Program-made: the position numbers and the translations under genes | From: Basidiobolus meristosporus CBS 931.73 | Lineage: Eukaryota > Basidiobolomycota > Basidiobolomycetes > Basidiobolales > Basidiobolaceae | Assembly: GCA_002104905.1 (NCBI GenBank) | Contig: MCFE01000111.1 | Span: 104,004 to 168,003 of the forward strand | DNA length: 64,000 nt | Reading direction: 5' to 3' | Part shown: positions 52,322-63,722 of the stretch, piece after piece | How the letters are laid out: each line of letters begins with the position of its first letter | How positions within the stretch are numbered: position 1 is the stretch's first letter | Notes under the pieces: generated by a model | The model's input: the letters and a program-made list of their open reading frames with translations, nothing else | Told to the model about the DNA's origin: nothing | The model's database searches: none

Positions 52322-55300
52322 TCAGAGGGTTTCACTCTTTCTAGCCAGGCTGGAAAAGAAACCCTGGTCGTTCTTCAACAACACCTGAGGGCGGTCATAC
52401 TCGACGACATGGCCCTGGTCCAAGACCAGGATGCGGTCGCTGTCCATGATGGTGTTGATACGGTGGGCAATTGTCAGTACAGTACAGCCCTTGAACTCAC
52501 GTCTCAATGCTCGCTGGATCGCATTGTCCGTCTCGATGTCAATGGCCGCGGTCGCTTCGTCGAGACAGAGGATGTGGGATTGCCGCTTGGTCAGCATGGC
52601 CCGCGCAAGACTCATCAGCTGACGTTGGCCGAGGGACATGTTCTCGCCGCCGTTCTCAATCATCGTTGACAGGCCTTCGGGCAAACAAGAGATGTAGCTC
52701 TTGAGTGAAGCGGAATCCAACGCCTCCCAAAGCTCTGCATCGGTATATCTGCCCTCCGGATCGAGGTTATCCCGTACAGTGGCGGCGAGTAGGAAGGGGT
52801 CTTGAGGGATGATAGTCAATCTGGATCGGAGATCCCGCAGACCCAGAGTTGAGATGTCCACGCCATCGATGATGATCGATCCCTCGGCAGCTTCGATAAG
52901 GCGAAACAAGGCCAAGGTAACACTGGACTTGCCAGCTCCGGTGCGGCCCACGATACCAACACGCTCACCGGGCTTGACCGTGAAATTAACGTCCTTCAAA
53001 ACCAAGTCAAGTCCCTCACGGTAACGAGCTGAGTATTTGTTGAACGATATCTCCCCGTGTGGTGGCCAGGCCGGGTCGATTTTTGAATCAGGGATCACAT
53101 CACGAGCCTCGGGCTCGAGCTCCGAGTATTCTCTGATACGCTCTACGGAAACCACTGAGGTCTCCAGGTTGCAGCACAAGTTCAGAATCTGACCCATGAC
53201 AATGGTCAAGATTCCGATCTGAGATAACACGACCGCAAAAAAGGCCGAGTTGGAAGAGCCACGCTGCACGATGGCCAATAGAGCAACCAGACAGAGAACC
53301 AGTATACTCATATGGTCAAGCATGATCTGCAGCCAGCGTTTAGTGGAATTGATTAGATAGCTGGTTTGCAAAGATCGGTCGAGGAAGGTGGCAGCCTGGA
53401 TAGCGAAGCGGTCTGCATCACCGTAGGCACGGATAGTCGCTAGCCCTTCTAGGGTTTCTCCAAAATGTGCGTACATGGGCGAACGAACTGCTGAATCCAG
53501 TCGTTTCAATTCTCGGTTGGAGACCAGGAAGAATTCGCCGAGGATATAGTAGCCATAGGCCAGGGGAACAATGATCAGGACGAAGTACGGCGAGGCAATG
53601 ATACAGAATACAAAGATGTTGATGGCCATCATGAGAAAAAAGAGCAAGTTGAAGAACTGAAGTGGCAGGCTAATATCCACTGCAGTGATATCGTGCGCAA
53701 AGCGGTTCACAATCTTACCAGACGAGGTGACATCAAAGAAGCTCATGGGGGATCGGATCAAATGCCACAGCATGTCGCTATGCAGTTTCTGCGAGGCTTT
53801 TCGAGCCATAACAGCCATCGAGGCAAATATCGTGATGGTCAGAATGCTGGCGGTGCAAAGGATCCAGGCGAAATAAGTCAGAATCCAGTATTGCGTCGAG
53901 TGCAGTGGTGCGGTCTTTGATGTCTCGGCCGAGGCATTTTCATTACCCCAACGCTGTAGCCAGATCTGAGTCATGATCTGGACGGCCAGGTAGCAGAGCG
54001 CGACAACAACGAAGGAGAGCAAGACAAAGGTATTCATGGTGGAGAAATAAAACTTGTAAACTCCCCATCCGACACGGCCCTGCGTGACAGCTTCGTCGTC
54101 CACCTCATTCTTCTCATCCAGCTCGAAATCATCCCAATCAATGGAAGACTGGGTAGGCCCAGCTGGTTTCGCTTCAGAATAATCTGGGTCACTGCCACCC
54201 GATTCGTTACTGGGTATTCTACTCTCTTCCTTGGCCGGAGCAACGGCCTCGCTCTCCTGGATCATTCGGAACAGGTCGCCTTCAACGTCGGCGATCAATT
54301 GATCGTACGAACCATCCTGCGAAATCCTACCTCGCTTTATCACTACGATCTGGTCAACTTTCTGCAAATGCTTGATGCCGTGGGTGATCAAGATGCGCGT
54401 CTTCTCGGCCAGGATAGTCGAAAACGCGTGGTCAAAAATGTGCTGGTCAATATGGGCGTCGACAGCAGATAGGGGGTCGTCCAAAATGTAAACATCTGCA
54501 TCTGCATAGATGGCCCTGGCAAGAGAGATGCGCTGTTTTTGGCCACCAGACAAGTTGATGCCCTTGGAGTGATAAACGTGTGAGTACTATTGATCGCTGC
54601 TGACTTGTCGTTGCTGACTTGGCCTACCTTTTCTCCGACGACAGTCTTGTCGCCGTTTACCAACATCTTCAAGTCGGGGGCCAAAGCACAGGCTCGAATA
54701 GTGTCGCGATACCGTGCCTCATCATAAGGCTTACCAAATAGGATGTTGCTGCGCACTGTGTCATTCAAGATCCAGGCCGATTGAGCCACATATGCCAGAG
54801 ATCCAAACGCGTGAACTGAACCAGAGTATCGATGCATCTCTCCGAGCAGTGCTCCCACTAATGACGATTTCCCCTCACCGACTCGGCCGACAACCGCAGT
54901 CAGAGATCCACGTTTAATCCGCAAGTTGATATCATGCAACACTGGTCCCATTTTGTCGCTATCATGTTCAGCTTCAGTCGTGGCCAGTGGTGTATAGAGT
55001 GGTGTTTTCGAATCAATCATGCCATACATTTTTTCCTTGATCTCTGCGTATTGCTCGTCATCCTCCTTGGCCGTGGTGACTCGAATGTTTTCAGGAGTAT
55101 ACCATCCAAAGGTGCCATTCTGAATTTCGTAAGACAATTCGGACGCCGTCTTTTTGGGGTTCCTGATCACACTCTCCCTATCAATCTCTTCGGAGTTTAG
55201 GAAGTCTTTTAAACGGTTGTAGGCAACCTTTCCTGTAAAAATAACAGTCAGTGAGTTGCCGATAGCATCGACGGGGTCTTGCAGCATGTTTAACAGAGTA

Positions 55301-57163
55301 ATGGTAGTGAATATCCGTTGGATGTTGAGAGGCTCATATGCAGTGGTAATGGCTGCGTACACACAAAGAGTGGCGAAGGTGGAAAAGGGCACGACCGAGT
55401 TCATAAGCACACAAACGAAGGTGAACCAGTAGTAGGACAATCGCAGGTTGTTCAACTGCTCCATCCGAGCCTTCTCAATCTTCTCTACAAAGTAACGCTC
55501 CCAAGCATAGAGTTTGATGGATTTCACGAAGGTAACCAGCTCTGAAATGAGCTTCATGCGCTTGTCCGAGCTCTGCATCATGGCCCCTTGATGCTTTGAA
55601 AAGTAAGGTGTCGCAACGGCACAGGTGATCATCATGACAATCAGCACAACAATGCTGGCAAAGACAGCAAGACGGACTTGGGTGTACAAGAGCACAAGTA
55701 CCACGATAACCTCTACAGCGCAGCTCCAGGTAAGATGGATCAGCTGGAAGAGGTTTACGAGGTTGTCAGCATCGGTGCTCATATGGTTCACAATCGATCC
55801 CATGCCTTCCTGTTTGTTTGTGCAGCTGAGGCGTAAGGCTTTTCTGTAGATTAGCGTGATTAAGACACTGCGGACCTTTAGGCTAGACTTGTAGCAGATA
55901 TTTTGGTACTGGCCGTCGAACAAACTACTCAAGACCGCCGTAGTAAATATGGTAATCAACAGTCCATATCCGACCCAGGGCTCCTGTAGTCGAGTTTCAC
56001 TAAGCTTTTCCGCCGAGCTGTAACTTGTTACGAAAGCGATCAGGTTGGAGAATAAGGCGGGGCGTACGTAGAGTGCGCAAATATACAGCACTCTGGGGAC
56101 CACAGCGAACATAAAGTCATAACCAACCGCATGCAAGACTGTTCTGATTAGATTAATTTTTCCTCTCTCGACCTGAGGGGCAAAGCCTTTCTCTTCTGTA
56201 TCCTTGATCTGCTGGAATGCAATGGCCTCATCAGCATCCACCTTGGCCTTGGAGGCCAGGTACAGCGGATATGAGAGAAACTTTGGATGAACACTATAAA
56301 TATCCTCCATCTTTAACGTCTTTTTCCTACCCAGTTTCAACAATGGTAGCACCCAAAAGAATGTGACCTTGGTAAAATAGTTGGACGCCGGCTCAGGAGA
56401 TGGGTTTGTTTGGATTAAGAGATCGGTGTTGGGACGCTTGAGCACACTGCGGTTAGGCTTTGGGATATTCTCAAGCAGGAAGACTACAAACGCCAGGATA
56501 GTGAAGACGAGTTTGAGCAGGGGCTCTATGTCGTGGAGACCATTTGGCGAGGCCAAGGTCCAGGACCTGGTAGGGAAGATGGAGATCAACCAAGTGGCGA
56601 GCCAGTAGAGAATAAGACCATCAGAAGGATGGGTCATGTTGAAGAATTCAAAATAGTCCAAAATGGCCGCCCCGGTCTGTTTTCAGAAGATTGAAAGTGG
56701 TTTGAGTTGAGGGCGGTGCAAAATTGAACCGAAAACAATGCATATTACTTACAATGGATAGCAAGTAAAAGACGGTTGAGAGCACCGCGGACGTTTGGAA
56801 CCCTTCAATGCGCGTCACAATCACGATTAATAGAGCCAATTGGACCGAAAATGCCGCAAAGACTGCCAGAAATTTGGCATATAACACTGTGTTGGTTTGA
56901 ACACCTTCCAGATGGCCCTTGCCAATAATATAGCGAAGGCGTGGTAATAGGATAATAAGCAGAACCACGCTTGGAATTAACGTGATGATACTAAAGGTCG
57001 ATTCAAAAGGGAGTTAGAAATCCACTGAGAACACTCACCTTCGGAGAACTAGTAATGGACTGGTGTGCCATACGTACCAATCTTGAAAGCATATTGTAAA
57101 ATCCATCGGTCGCTTGGAACTAAAGACAGCCCATCCCTCTGAGTCACAGAAGGCGGTTGCCAT
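52322..57163 (-). CDS. YCF1: ABCC/MRP-type ABC transporter (YCF1-like vacuolar conjugate pump), four exons
   Basis: Exons on the minus strand are 57039-57163, 56753-56990, 54628-56676 and 52322-54562; phases fit, giving about 1,550 aa. The N-terminal TMD0 is the extra five-helix domain typical of MRPs. Each half then has a six-helix domain and a nucleotide-binding domain. NBD1 shows Walker A GRVGEGKSS, signature LSGGQKQRISLARA (split by the last intron after GEK) and YILDDPLSAVD. NBD2 shows GRTGAGKSS, MSLGQRQLMSLARA and CLDEATAAID. The Asp in place of Glu after Walker B of NBD1 is usual for this family. Yeast Ycf1/Bpt1 move glutathione conjugates, cadmium and bilirubin into the vacuole; location here is inference. 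The intron starting GTAGGC at 54627 is supported by protein continuity. Confidence 0.88.
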
Positions 57164-58937
57164 GATACTGAATGAAGCGAGTATATGAAAGGTGTGTCAA
57201 ATTATACAATTTGGCCCTTTATTCTCCAAAAAATTCAAGGAGCGAGGACTACTATTGTATGTATATTGATAAGGGCGCTGTTCCGTCTGATCCTCTAAAT
57301 GAAGGCTAATTTCTGAGTGATTATGAACCATCTGCTCTATTCTGTCAGTGGGTGACGTTATTGAAAATCCGCTCCATTAGATTTTGGCAGGAGGAATGCA
57401 GTCCTATGCACCACAAAAGCTCCTACATACTGCAGTCTTGTCGCTCTTTACTGCATGTTATCTGCAGGTGATGATTCTCGATTAGGCTCTGGAATTTCTG
57501 ATCCGCTGGTTGTGAAACTCAGAAATGATATATATATTGTTGAATACTTATCATGCAACTTTCTCCTACAAATATCTCTAAAAAACTGCTCACTAAACCA
57601 ACAATATATTTCACGTTTTGTGATGGATCTTTGTTAGATCCTATGAAGTATTTGACTGCTTATCAACATTGACATGATCCATAGAATAAGTCGCATGGGC
57701 AACTGCACAAGTGGAACAGCCGATGGCTTTACCTCCTTGAAAGCTCGGTTAAATATGAAAAATGCCTCATTGTTTCTTGTTCTTCCTTCGTTTGGATCAC
57801 TTCCGCACCATCATTCGGAGAATTTATGCTTATGCAAGTAGCATTGGCCCCTGAACTGATGCTATATTTGCCAGGCACATGATGTGGATTGCATTGATTA
57901 ATCGCCCAGATAGAAAAGCTTATTGAAAGCAAGGCTCTTCTCATTTCTTGATCAACATGGACTTCACAGATTATTTATGGTATAGAAGATTCAAGAATAT
58001 TCTGAAAATTCCCATTTTTGAAGTCCCTTCCCAAGAATATCAAGCAATCATTGTTCTCTATCAGATCAGATCAACTGTTGATGCCTTCAATGAATACTTG
58101 CTTAGAGAAGGGAGTGTGAGAGAAAAAGACATGCCACCATAATTCTTTGGTCAAAATTATTGGTCCAATTTTAGATGATGTTGTTGGAACTGAAGGTTTG
58201 GGGTAATTTGGTCAAGTTCAATTGCTTTATTAACTGTACCTTGGCCCATCCTTCAGTTAATAAATCATCATCTAGCAGTTATTAAAGTATAAACCAACAC
58301 CATATGATTAGATTTAGTACCAAGCTCATCAGTGTACATATAAGTTCCCTAATCAAAGAGCAACCAGCAAACATGTGAATATGAAACTGCTCCAATAATG
58401 ACCAACACAGGAGGCAGATAGGATATTATCTGCCAAATGCCACATAGCTGGCCTGGCATATACTTGCTTTTTCTTGAATAAGCTAATACAACACTAAGGC
58501 TTTAAACCAAAAATAATAGAGTACCAATTGATGTAATATGCTATATAAACTAGCAAGTTCAATGAGAAAACATAAATGACAGCATGATATTGCAATTTAT
58601 CATTAAACAATACCAGAGTTGGTGGATTCAGTGATTAGCCATATTGGAATCTAACTCAGAGTGATGTCAATGTCTACACCACCAAAGAACTGTGAGGGCT
58701 AACCCTATCAGAACAACTGCAGTCAGGTGCTTCTAGCCCAAGATATATAAGCATGCTTGTGGACTAGTACCTTAGGGTTAGGGGGAGACAGTCACCAACA
58801 GGTGAAATCTTTATTTCAGTTGAAACAAAGAAGCCAGCACTACTGTTGTAGCTTTGATACAAGAGTGTGTAGCTGAGGGGAACTTGTAGGTAAGTTAATA
58901 AGAAGTGATGATAGTTCTTCAGTGCTCAAGTCACTGT
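57164..58937. other. AT-rich intergenic stretch, no gene seen
   Basis: This 1.8-kb region lies between the ABC transporter start and the decayed frame at 58938. A 61-codon ATG frame at 57957-58142 has no recognisable features. Texture changes from ordinary promoter sequence to repeat-like AT-rich sequence around 57640. Confidence 0.35.
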
Positions 58938-59384
58938 TCAGTGGGAAGGGGGGTAGCAGGAGAGGTAAGAATGAATTGTGAACAACATTATGAGGGGAAT
59001 GTGATAAGGATTGATATTCATCATAAAGGGAGTGTGCTGCTGCAGATATTGCTGCCAAAGATCTGTCAAGTACTTCAGGTTGGCCAGCTTGGGTTTTTCT
59101 GACTGCAGAATAAATTCAGCAAACTTCTTGACTTCAGGATCTCCAAGTATAGTTCTCCAGCAGGAGCCAGGTGTTGTGTGGTGTGTTCACTTCCAGGCCT
59201 TAATCAGTGGGTTGTTGCAGTTGTGAAGTCTGGGGTATAATCTGGTTCTAAGGTAGAGAAGTCTGATTTTATAGGGCATAAACCCAAAAGCACCAAGAAT
59301 AGCATGTCTGTAGGGGCATTCAGGCAAATGAGGCACCAAGGAGGTAATGCACCATACTGCAAACTTGTCAAGCTTAGTGCAGTC
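58938..59384 (-). pseudogene. decayed coding remnant, possibly reverse-transcriptase C-terminus of a LINE-like element
   Basis: Read on the minus strand from 59384, one frame stays open for 65 codons, has a single TGA at 59187-59189, and continues for another 82 codons to a stop at 58938-58940. The first part (LDKFAVWCITSLVPHLPE, then AILGAFGFMPYKIRLLYLR) has the helical, Arg/Leu-rich character of sequences that follow the reverse transcriptase in LINE-type elements, but I cannot confirm this. The frame begins exactly at the copia insertion edge, so its upstream part is probably displaced beyond 64000. Confidence 0.3.
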
Positions 59385-59386
59385 TC

Positions 59387-59735
59387 TGTTGTAAGAGTCT
59401 TGGAGATATTGGAAGTGATTGGGAGAACAAGTAGATTATGTGGTTTTCACTTAATGATTTATTGAATGTAAAAGTGGTATTTATACTTATACCTGGTCTT
59501 GGCATTACAAACACATAGAATAGGTTAAGGAAGGTCCCAAGAACATGTATGCAAAGTTTGGGGCTGTTTGGACAACTTTGAGAATTTTCATGTTCTGGGT
59601 ACCTGGTATTTTGGTGAAAATATTCTAAGTAAATCCCGACAAGGAATTTGGTCAGTATTCTCTAGGATTGGAAGGTGATGATCTAAGTGACTAAGTTAGG
59701 TGAATATTTAGGTGGAAATACAAATTTTTACAACA
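59387..59735 (-). repeat. 3' LTR of the copia element (349 bp)
   Basis: The LTR runs from TGTTGTAA (59387) to TTACAACA (59735), giving perfect 8-bp inverted ends. It is the reference for the solo LTRs at 40921, 41382, 42119 and 42288. Confidence 0.95.
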
Positions 59736-59744
59736 CTCCCACTC
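59736..59744 (-). other. polypurine tract of the copia element
   Basis: On the element's sense strand the nine bases just before the 3' LTR read GAGTGGGAG. A purine-rich tract at this position primes plus-strand DNA synthesis in LTR retrotransposons. It ends exactly at the LTR edge. Confidence 0.75.
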
Positions 59745-59746
59745 AG

Positions 59747-62700
59747 CTAAATGTTCATACTGACTAGTCCTAATTTTGACCTAAGATATTCAAACTTGTC
59801 TCTAGCTAATGGTTTGGTAAATATGTCTGCAATCATTTCATCTGTAGAACAGTAAACTAAGCTAACTAAGTTATTCTCTATAGCTTCACATATGAAATGA
59901 TGTCTAATATCTATGTGTTTGGTTCTATCATGAAAAGTTGGATTTCTACCTAATTGTATACATCCTTGATTATCTTGAAATAAAGTAATAGGCGTTTTTT
60001 GACATAGGCCTAAATCTGCAAAGAGCTTTCTTAACCACATTGCTTCTTTAGTAGCTTCACAGGCTGCCATATACTCTGCCTCTGTAGTAGAAAGTGCTAT
60101 GGTTGGTTGCTTTCTTGAATTCCGTGAAATTGCTCCTTTACAGTAAAGAGAGGTGTATCCTGTGGTGGATCTTCTGTCTTCCAAATTTCGTCCCCAATCA
60201 GCATCAGAGTATCCCACAAGATCCTGTTCTGAATCCTTATAAGTGTATCTTAAGCAGATATCAGCAGTTCCTTTTAGGTATCTAAAAATCCGCTTAACTG
60301 CTGCAATATGATCAGATCCATAATTCTGATTATGTTGGCTGACAACTCCCACTGAATATGAGATATCTGGACGTGTTCCAAGCATGATATACATCAAACT
60401 GCCGACCATAGATTGATAAGGAAAGTCAGGGCTTTCAGATGGCACCAAGCTCTCTTGATTTGGTTGAGTTTTGACCAAGTTAAGGTTTGTCTCCATTGGG
60501 GTAGCTGCCGGTTTACAGTCTTCCATTTTGTACTTCTTTAGTATATCTTGAATATACTTGGATTGGCTTAGGGTAATAGTCTGGGTACTTCTGTCTATGG
60601 AGAACTTAATCCCTAAGTAGTAACTGAGTTCTCCTAAATCAGACATCTTGAACTCCTTAGATAGGCTGGATTTAGTCTCTTCCAGTGTTTCTAGGTTATT
60701 GGCAGCTATAATAAGATCATCCACATATAGAGCTAATAGAACTGGATTTGCTCTATCTGGCTTATAGTATATACTATAGTCAGCATTACTTCTTTTGAAA
60801 CTCAAGGATTCCAAATAAGAATCTATCTTGCAATTCCAGGCTCTTGGTGATTGTTTGAGACCATATAGTGACTTTTTAAGCTTGCAGCCCAAATGGGGGT
60901 TATCTTGGTCAACAAGCCCATCAGGCTGGTCCATATACATGTCCTCATCAAGTTCTCCATTCAAAAATGCAGTTTTTACATCCATTTGATGAATAAAAAA
61001 CTTATATTTGGCTGCAATAGCAAATATTAATCTGATGGAATTAAACTTGGCTACCGGTGCAAAGGTCTCAGTATAGTCAAGTCCTTTTGTTTGAGAGTAT
61101 CCTTTGGCTACAAGTCTTGATTTGTATCTTTCAATTGTACCATCAGCCTTGTATTTTGTCTTGAAGACCCATCTGCATCCAATTGATTTTCGGTTGATTG
61201 GTAATTTGACTAAGTCCCAAGTTTGATTTTCCATTAGGGCCCAATATTCATCAGTCATTGCAGATCTCCAAAACTTTGTCTGAGGGCTATTTAGGGCCTC
61301 TTTTACAGTCTGAGGTTCATCAATATGGACTGAATAGGCATAGGCTAAGTTTGCACCCTCATTAATATAGTAATCTGGGCTATTTCTTGGCCGATTTGAT
61401 CTCCGGGCATTTGATACTGGAATGATCACTTCTGGGATACTCCTGGGCACTGATTCTGGCTGAACCACGGTTGTCGAGTCCTCTGGAGTGAAAAAATTCT
61501 CATTGTTTTGCTCTGATTCAATCCTGACAATTGGTGGACTTGATATCAAATTTTCGTCATCATCTGATGTCATTTTTTGTGAAAATTTTGAATTTTCATC
61601 AAACAACACATCCCTGGACTTGATAAGCTTCTTTGCTTTGGTATTGTAGAGTCTGTATGCCTTACTCTCATTGCAGTAGTCCAAAAATATGCATTTTACA
61701 CTTTTTGGCTCAAATTTTGACTGATTTCTGGCCAGTTTTTTGGCATATGCTGTACACCCAAATATTCTTAGATGTTCTGCACTTGGTCTGTATCCATACC
61801 ATGCTTCAAATGGAGTAGAATCACGAAGTATTCTGTTATAACTCCTATTTTTAAGGTATACAGCAGTGGCAACTGATTCTGCCCAAAAATCATAGGATAA
61901 TTTTTGATCATGGATCATAGATCTTGCCATATCAATTAGTGATCTGTTAGCTTGTTCTGCTACTCCATTTTGCTGTGGGGAGTATGGTACAGTAGTCTCT
62001 TGCTTTATCCCATGAATTTTGCAGAAGTGGATGAAGAGTTTTGAGGTATATTCTCCACCATTGTCAGAGCGTATTTTCTTGATTTTTTCACCAGTTTCTC
62101 TCTCCACCATGGCTTTAAACTCCCTGAACTTAGACAGAGCTTCTTCCTTTCTCTCCATGAAGTAGACCCATGTGTATCTTGTATAATCATCAATAAAAGT
62201 GATTAAATACTTCATCCCACCTAAGGATAAATTTTGCATAGGTCCACACAGATCTGAGTGAATTAGATCTAATTTTTTCTTAGTTTTGATTAACCCAGAG
62301 CTCTTGAACAGTTGTCTGGCTTGTTTCCCATATATGCAGGCTTCACAGTGCTCCAAATTAGCTGGGGGATCAATTTTCACTCCAGAAATTAGCTGAACTT
62401 TGATCATTTTACGCAAATAATCAAAATTGATGTGTCCAAATCTCCTGTGCCAAAGCATTGGTGTTTCTTCATTTAAGTTACTTATATTGGCTTCCAGATA
62501 TGATGGAATATAAGTCAACTTGTATAGATTCTGATCTCTGATGCCCGAAGCAATATAGGCACCATTTTGATCAGTGATCCTGCATCCAGAATTGTCAAAA
62601 CTGAAACTGAGTCCTTCTGCTGTGGCCTTGCTTACAGAGAGTAGGTTCTTGGCTATTTCTGGTACATAGAGTACTTCTTTAAAGGTGAGTGTATGGCTTC

Positions 62701-63718
62701 CTTCACTGCTTCTAAGGTTTACTTGGATAGTTCCTTCTCCCACTGCATCAAGTGTTCTATTGTCACCCACAAAAACCTTCTTAATTGGAATTTCTTGATA
62801 TTGGGTAAAAAGTTCTTTTTGGTGTGTAAAGTGTTGAGAAGCTCCAGAGTCAATATACCACGTCTGAGAATCCTTGTTTGTGGTCATATTTAGTGCAGAT
62901 ATGAATAGTCTGTCTTCAGTTGTTGCAGCATTTCCATATTCAGGCTTCTTTTGCTGATAATCTCTCTTTTTGAAACACCGGACTGATGTGTGTCCTTTCC
63001 TTTTGCAGTAGTTGCAAAATAGGTTGCTGTTGCCTTTGTAGGGTCTTGGGTACCTCCTTTGTTGGTTATCATCGCTTATTAAAGCATTTTCTTCTTCCTT
63101 CTTATTGACGCTTGATTTTCTTAATTCTTCATCCAGGAGCCTTCCATATACATAATTTAAGGTCAAATCTTCAGTTCTGGACTCTAGGGCTGATACAAGG
63201 CCCTGAAACTTGTCTGTCAGGCTATTCAGGATGGCAACTATCACATCCTCATCAGTAGTTGGTACGCCCACAGATTCCATCTCATCTACCAGCAGGGTAA
63301 TTCTGTTAATTAGATTTTTCATTTCTTCTCCTGGCAGCATCTTTGTAGTAAAGAATTTTCTTCTCAGATACATTTTCTTGGCAGCTGAACATGACTGGTA
63401 GGTGTCTTCTAATGCCTTCCAGGCATTCTTTGCCGTTTTTGCTCTTGAGCATTGAATTAGCAATTTGTCCTTGACATTAAAGCAAATGCAGTTAAAGGCA
63501 CTTTGTTCTTTCTTCTGGTACTTTAAGGCTTCCTCTCCCACGTTTCTAGGAGGGCATTCTTCTCCCATGACAATATCCCAAAGGCCTCTTTCTTGTAGCA
63601 GCATCTTCATCTTCACCTTCCACACTTGGTAGTTAGAGCCATCCAGCTTTTCAGCAGAGGGAAAAATTCCAGTAATAGCAGTAGTAGACATTGCAGAGAG
63701 TGACAGCTTGGGGCTCAT
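59747..63718 (-). CDS. copia gag-pol polyprotein, intact
   Basis: One frame of 1,323 codons starts at the ATG 63718 (inside the primer-binding site); a second possible start is 63691. In numbering from 63718 the order is: Gag with DGSNYQVWKVKMKMLL; a CCHC zinc knuckle (C235, C238, H243, C248); aspartic protease DSGA (D290); the HHCC zinc finger before integrase; integrase D489, D552, E588 with the D-35-E spacing; reverse transcriptase with LYVDDL (998-1001); and RNase H (SDADWG, TTEAEYMA). The order protease-integrase-RT-RNase H defines Ty1/copia. There are no stops or frameshifts, so it may be mobile. Confidence 0.95.
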   Translation of the reverse strand: MSPKLSLSAMSTTAITGIFPSAEKLDGSNYQVWKVKMKMLLQERGLWDIVMGEECPPRNVGEEALKYQKKEQSAFNCICFNVKDKLLIQCSRAKTAKNAWKALEDTYQSCSAAKKMYLRRKFFTTKMLPGEEMKNLINRITLLVDEMESVGVPTTDEDVIVAILNSLTDKFQGLVSALESRTEDLTLNYVYGRLLDEELRKSSVNKKEEENALISDDNQQRRYPRPYKGNSNLFCNYCKRKGHTSVRCFKKRDYQQKKPEYGNAATTEDRLFISALNMTTNKDSQTWYIDSGASQHFTHQKELFTQYQEIPIKKVFVGDNRTLDAVGEGTIQVNLRSSEGSHTLTFKEVLYVPEIAKNLLSVSKATAEGLSFSFDNSGCRITDQNGAYIASGIRDQNLYKLTYIPSYLEANISNLNEETPMLWHRRFGHINFDYLRKMIKVQLISGVKIDPPANLEHCEACIYGKQARQLFKSSGLIKTKKKLDLIHSDLCGPMQNLSLGGMKYLITFIDDYTRYTWVYFMERKEEALSKFREFKAMVERETGEKIKKIRSDNGGEYTSKLFIHFCKIHGIKQETTVPYSPQQNGVAEQANRSLIDMARSMIHDQKLSYDFWAESVATAVYLKNRSYNRILRDSTPFEAWYGYRPSAEHLRIFGCTAYAKKLARNQSKFEPKSVKCIFLDYCNESKAYRLYNTKAKKLIKSRDVLFDENSKFSQKMTSDDDENLISSPPIVRIESEQNNENFFTPEDSTTVVQPESVPRSIPEVIIPVSNARRSNRPRNSPDYYINEGANLAYAYSVHIDEPQTVKEALNSPQTKFWRSAMTDEYWALMENQTWDLVKLPINRKSIGCRWVFKTKYKADGTIERYKSRLVAKGYSQTKGLDYTETFAPVAKFNSIRLIFAIAAKYKFFIHQMDVKTAFLNGELDEDMYMDQPDGLVDQDNPHLGCKLKKSLYGLKQSPRAWNCKIDSYLESLSFKRSNADYSIYYKPDRANPVLLALYVDDLIIAANNLETLEETKSSLSKEFKMSDLGELSYYLGIKFSIDRSTQTITLSQSKYIQDILKKYKMEDCKPAATPMETNLNLVKTQPNQESLVPSESPDFPYQSMVGSLMYIMLGTRPDISYSVGVVSQHNQNYGSDHIAAVKRIFRYLKGTADICLRYTYKDSEQDLVGYSDADWGRNLEDRRSTTGYTSLYCKGAISRNSRKQPTIALSTTEAEYMAACEATKEAMWLRKLFADLGLCQKTPITLFQDNQGCIQLGRNPTFHDRTKHIDIRHHFICEAIENNLVSLVYCSTDEMIADIFTKPLARDKFEYLRSKLGLVSMNI

Positions 63719-63722
63719 AACC
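63711..63722 (-). other. primer-binding site matching the anticodon arm of initiator tRNA-Met
   Basis: On the element's sense strand the 12 bases directly after the 5' LTR read GGTTATGAGCCC. They are complementary to GGGCTCATAACC, the anticodon stem-loop of fungal initiator tRNA-Met (anticodon CAT). Drosophila copia is known to use a 5' half-tRNA-iMet primer at the equivalent site. Confidence 0.8.
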
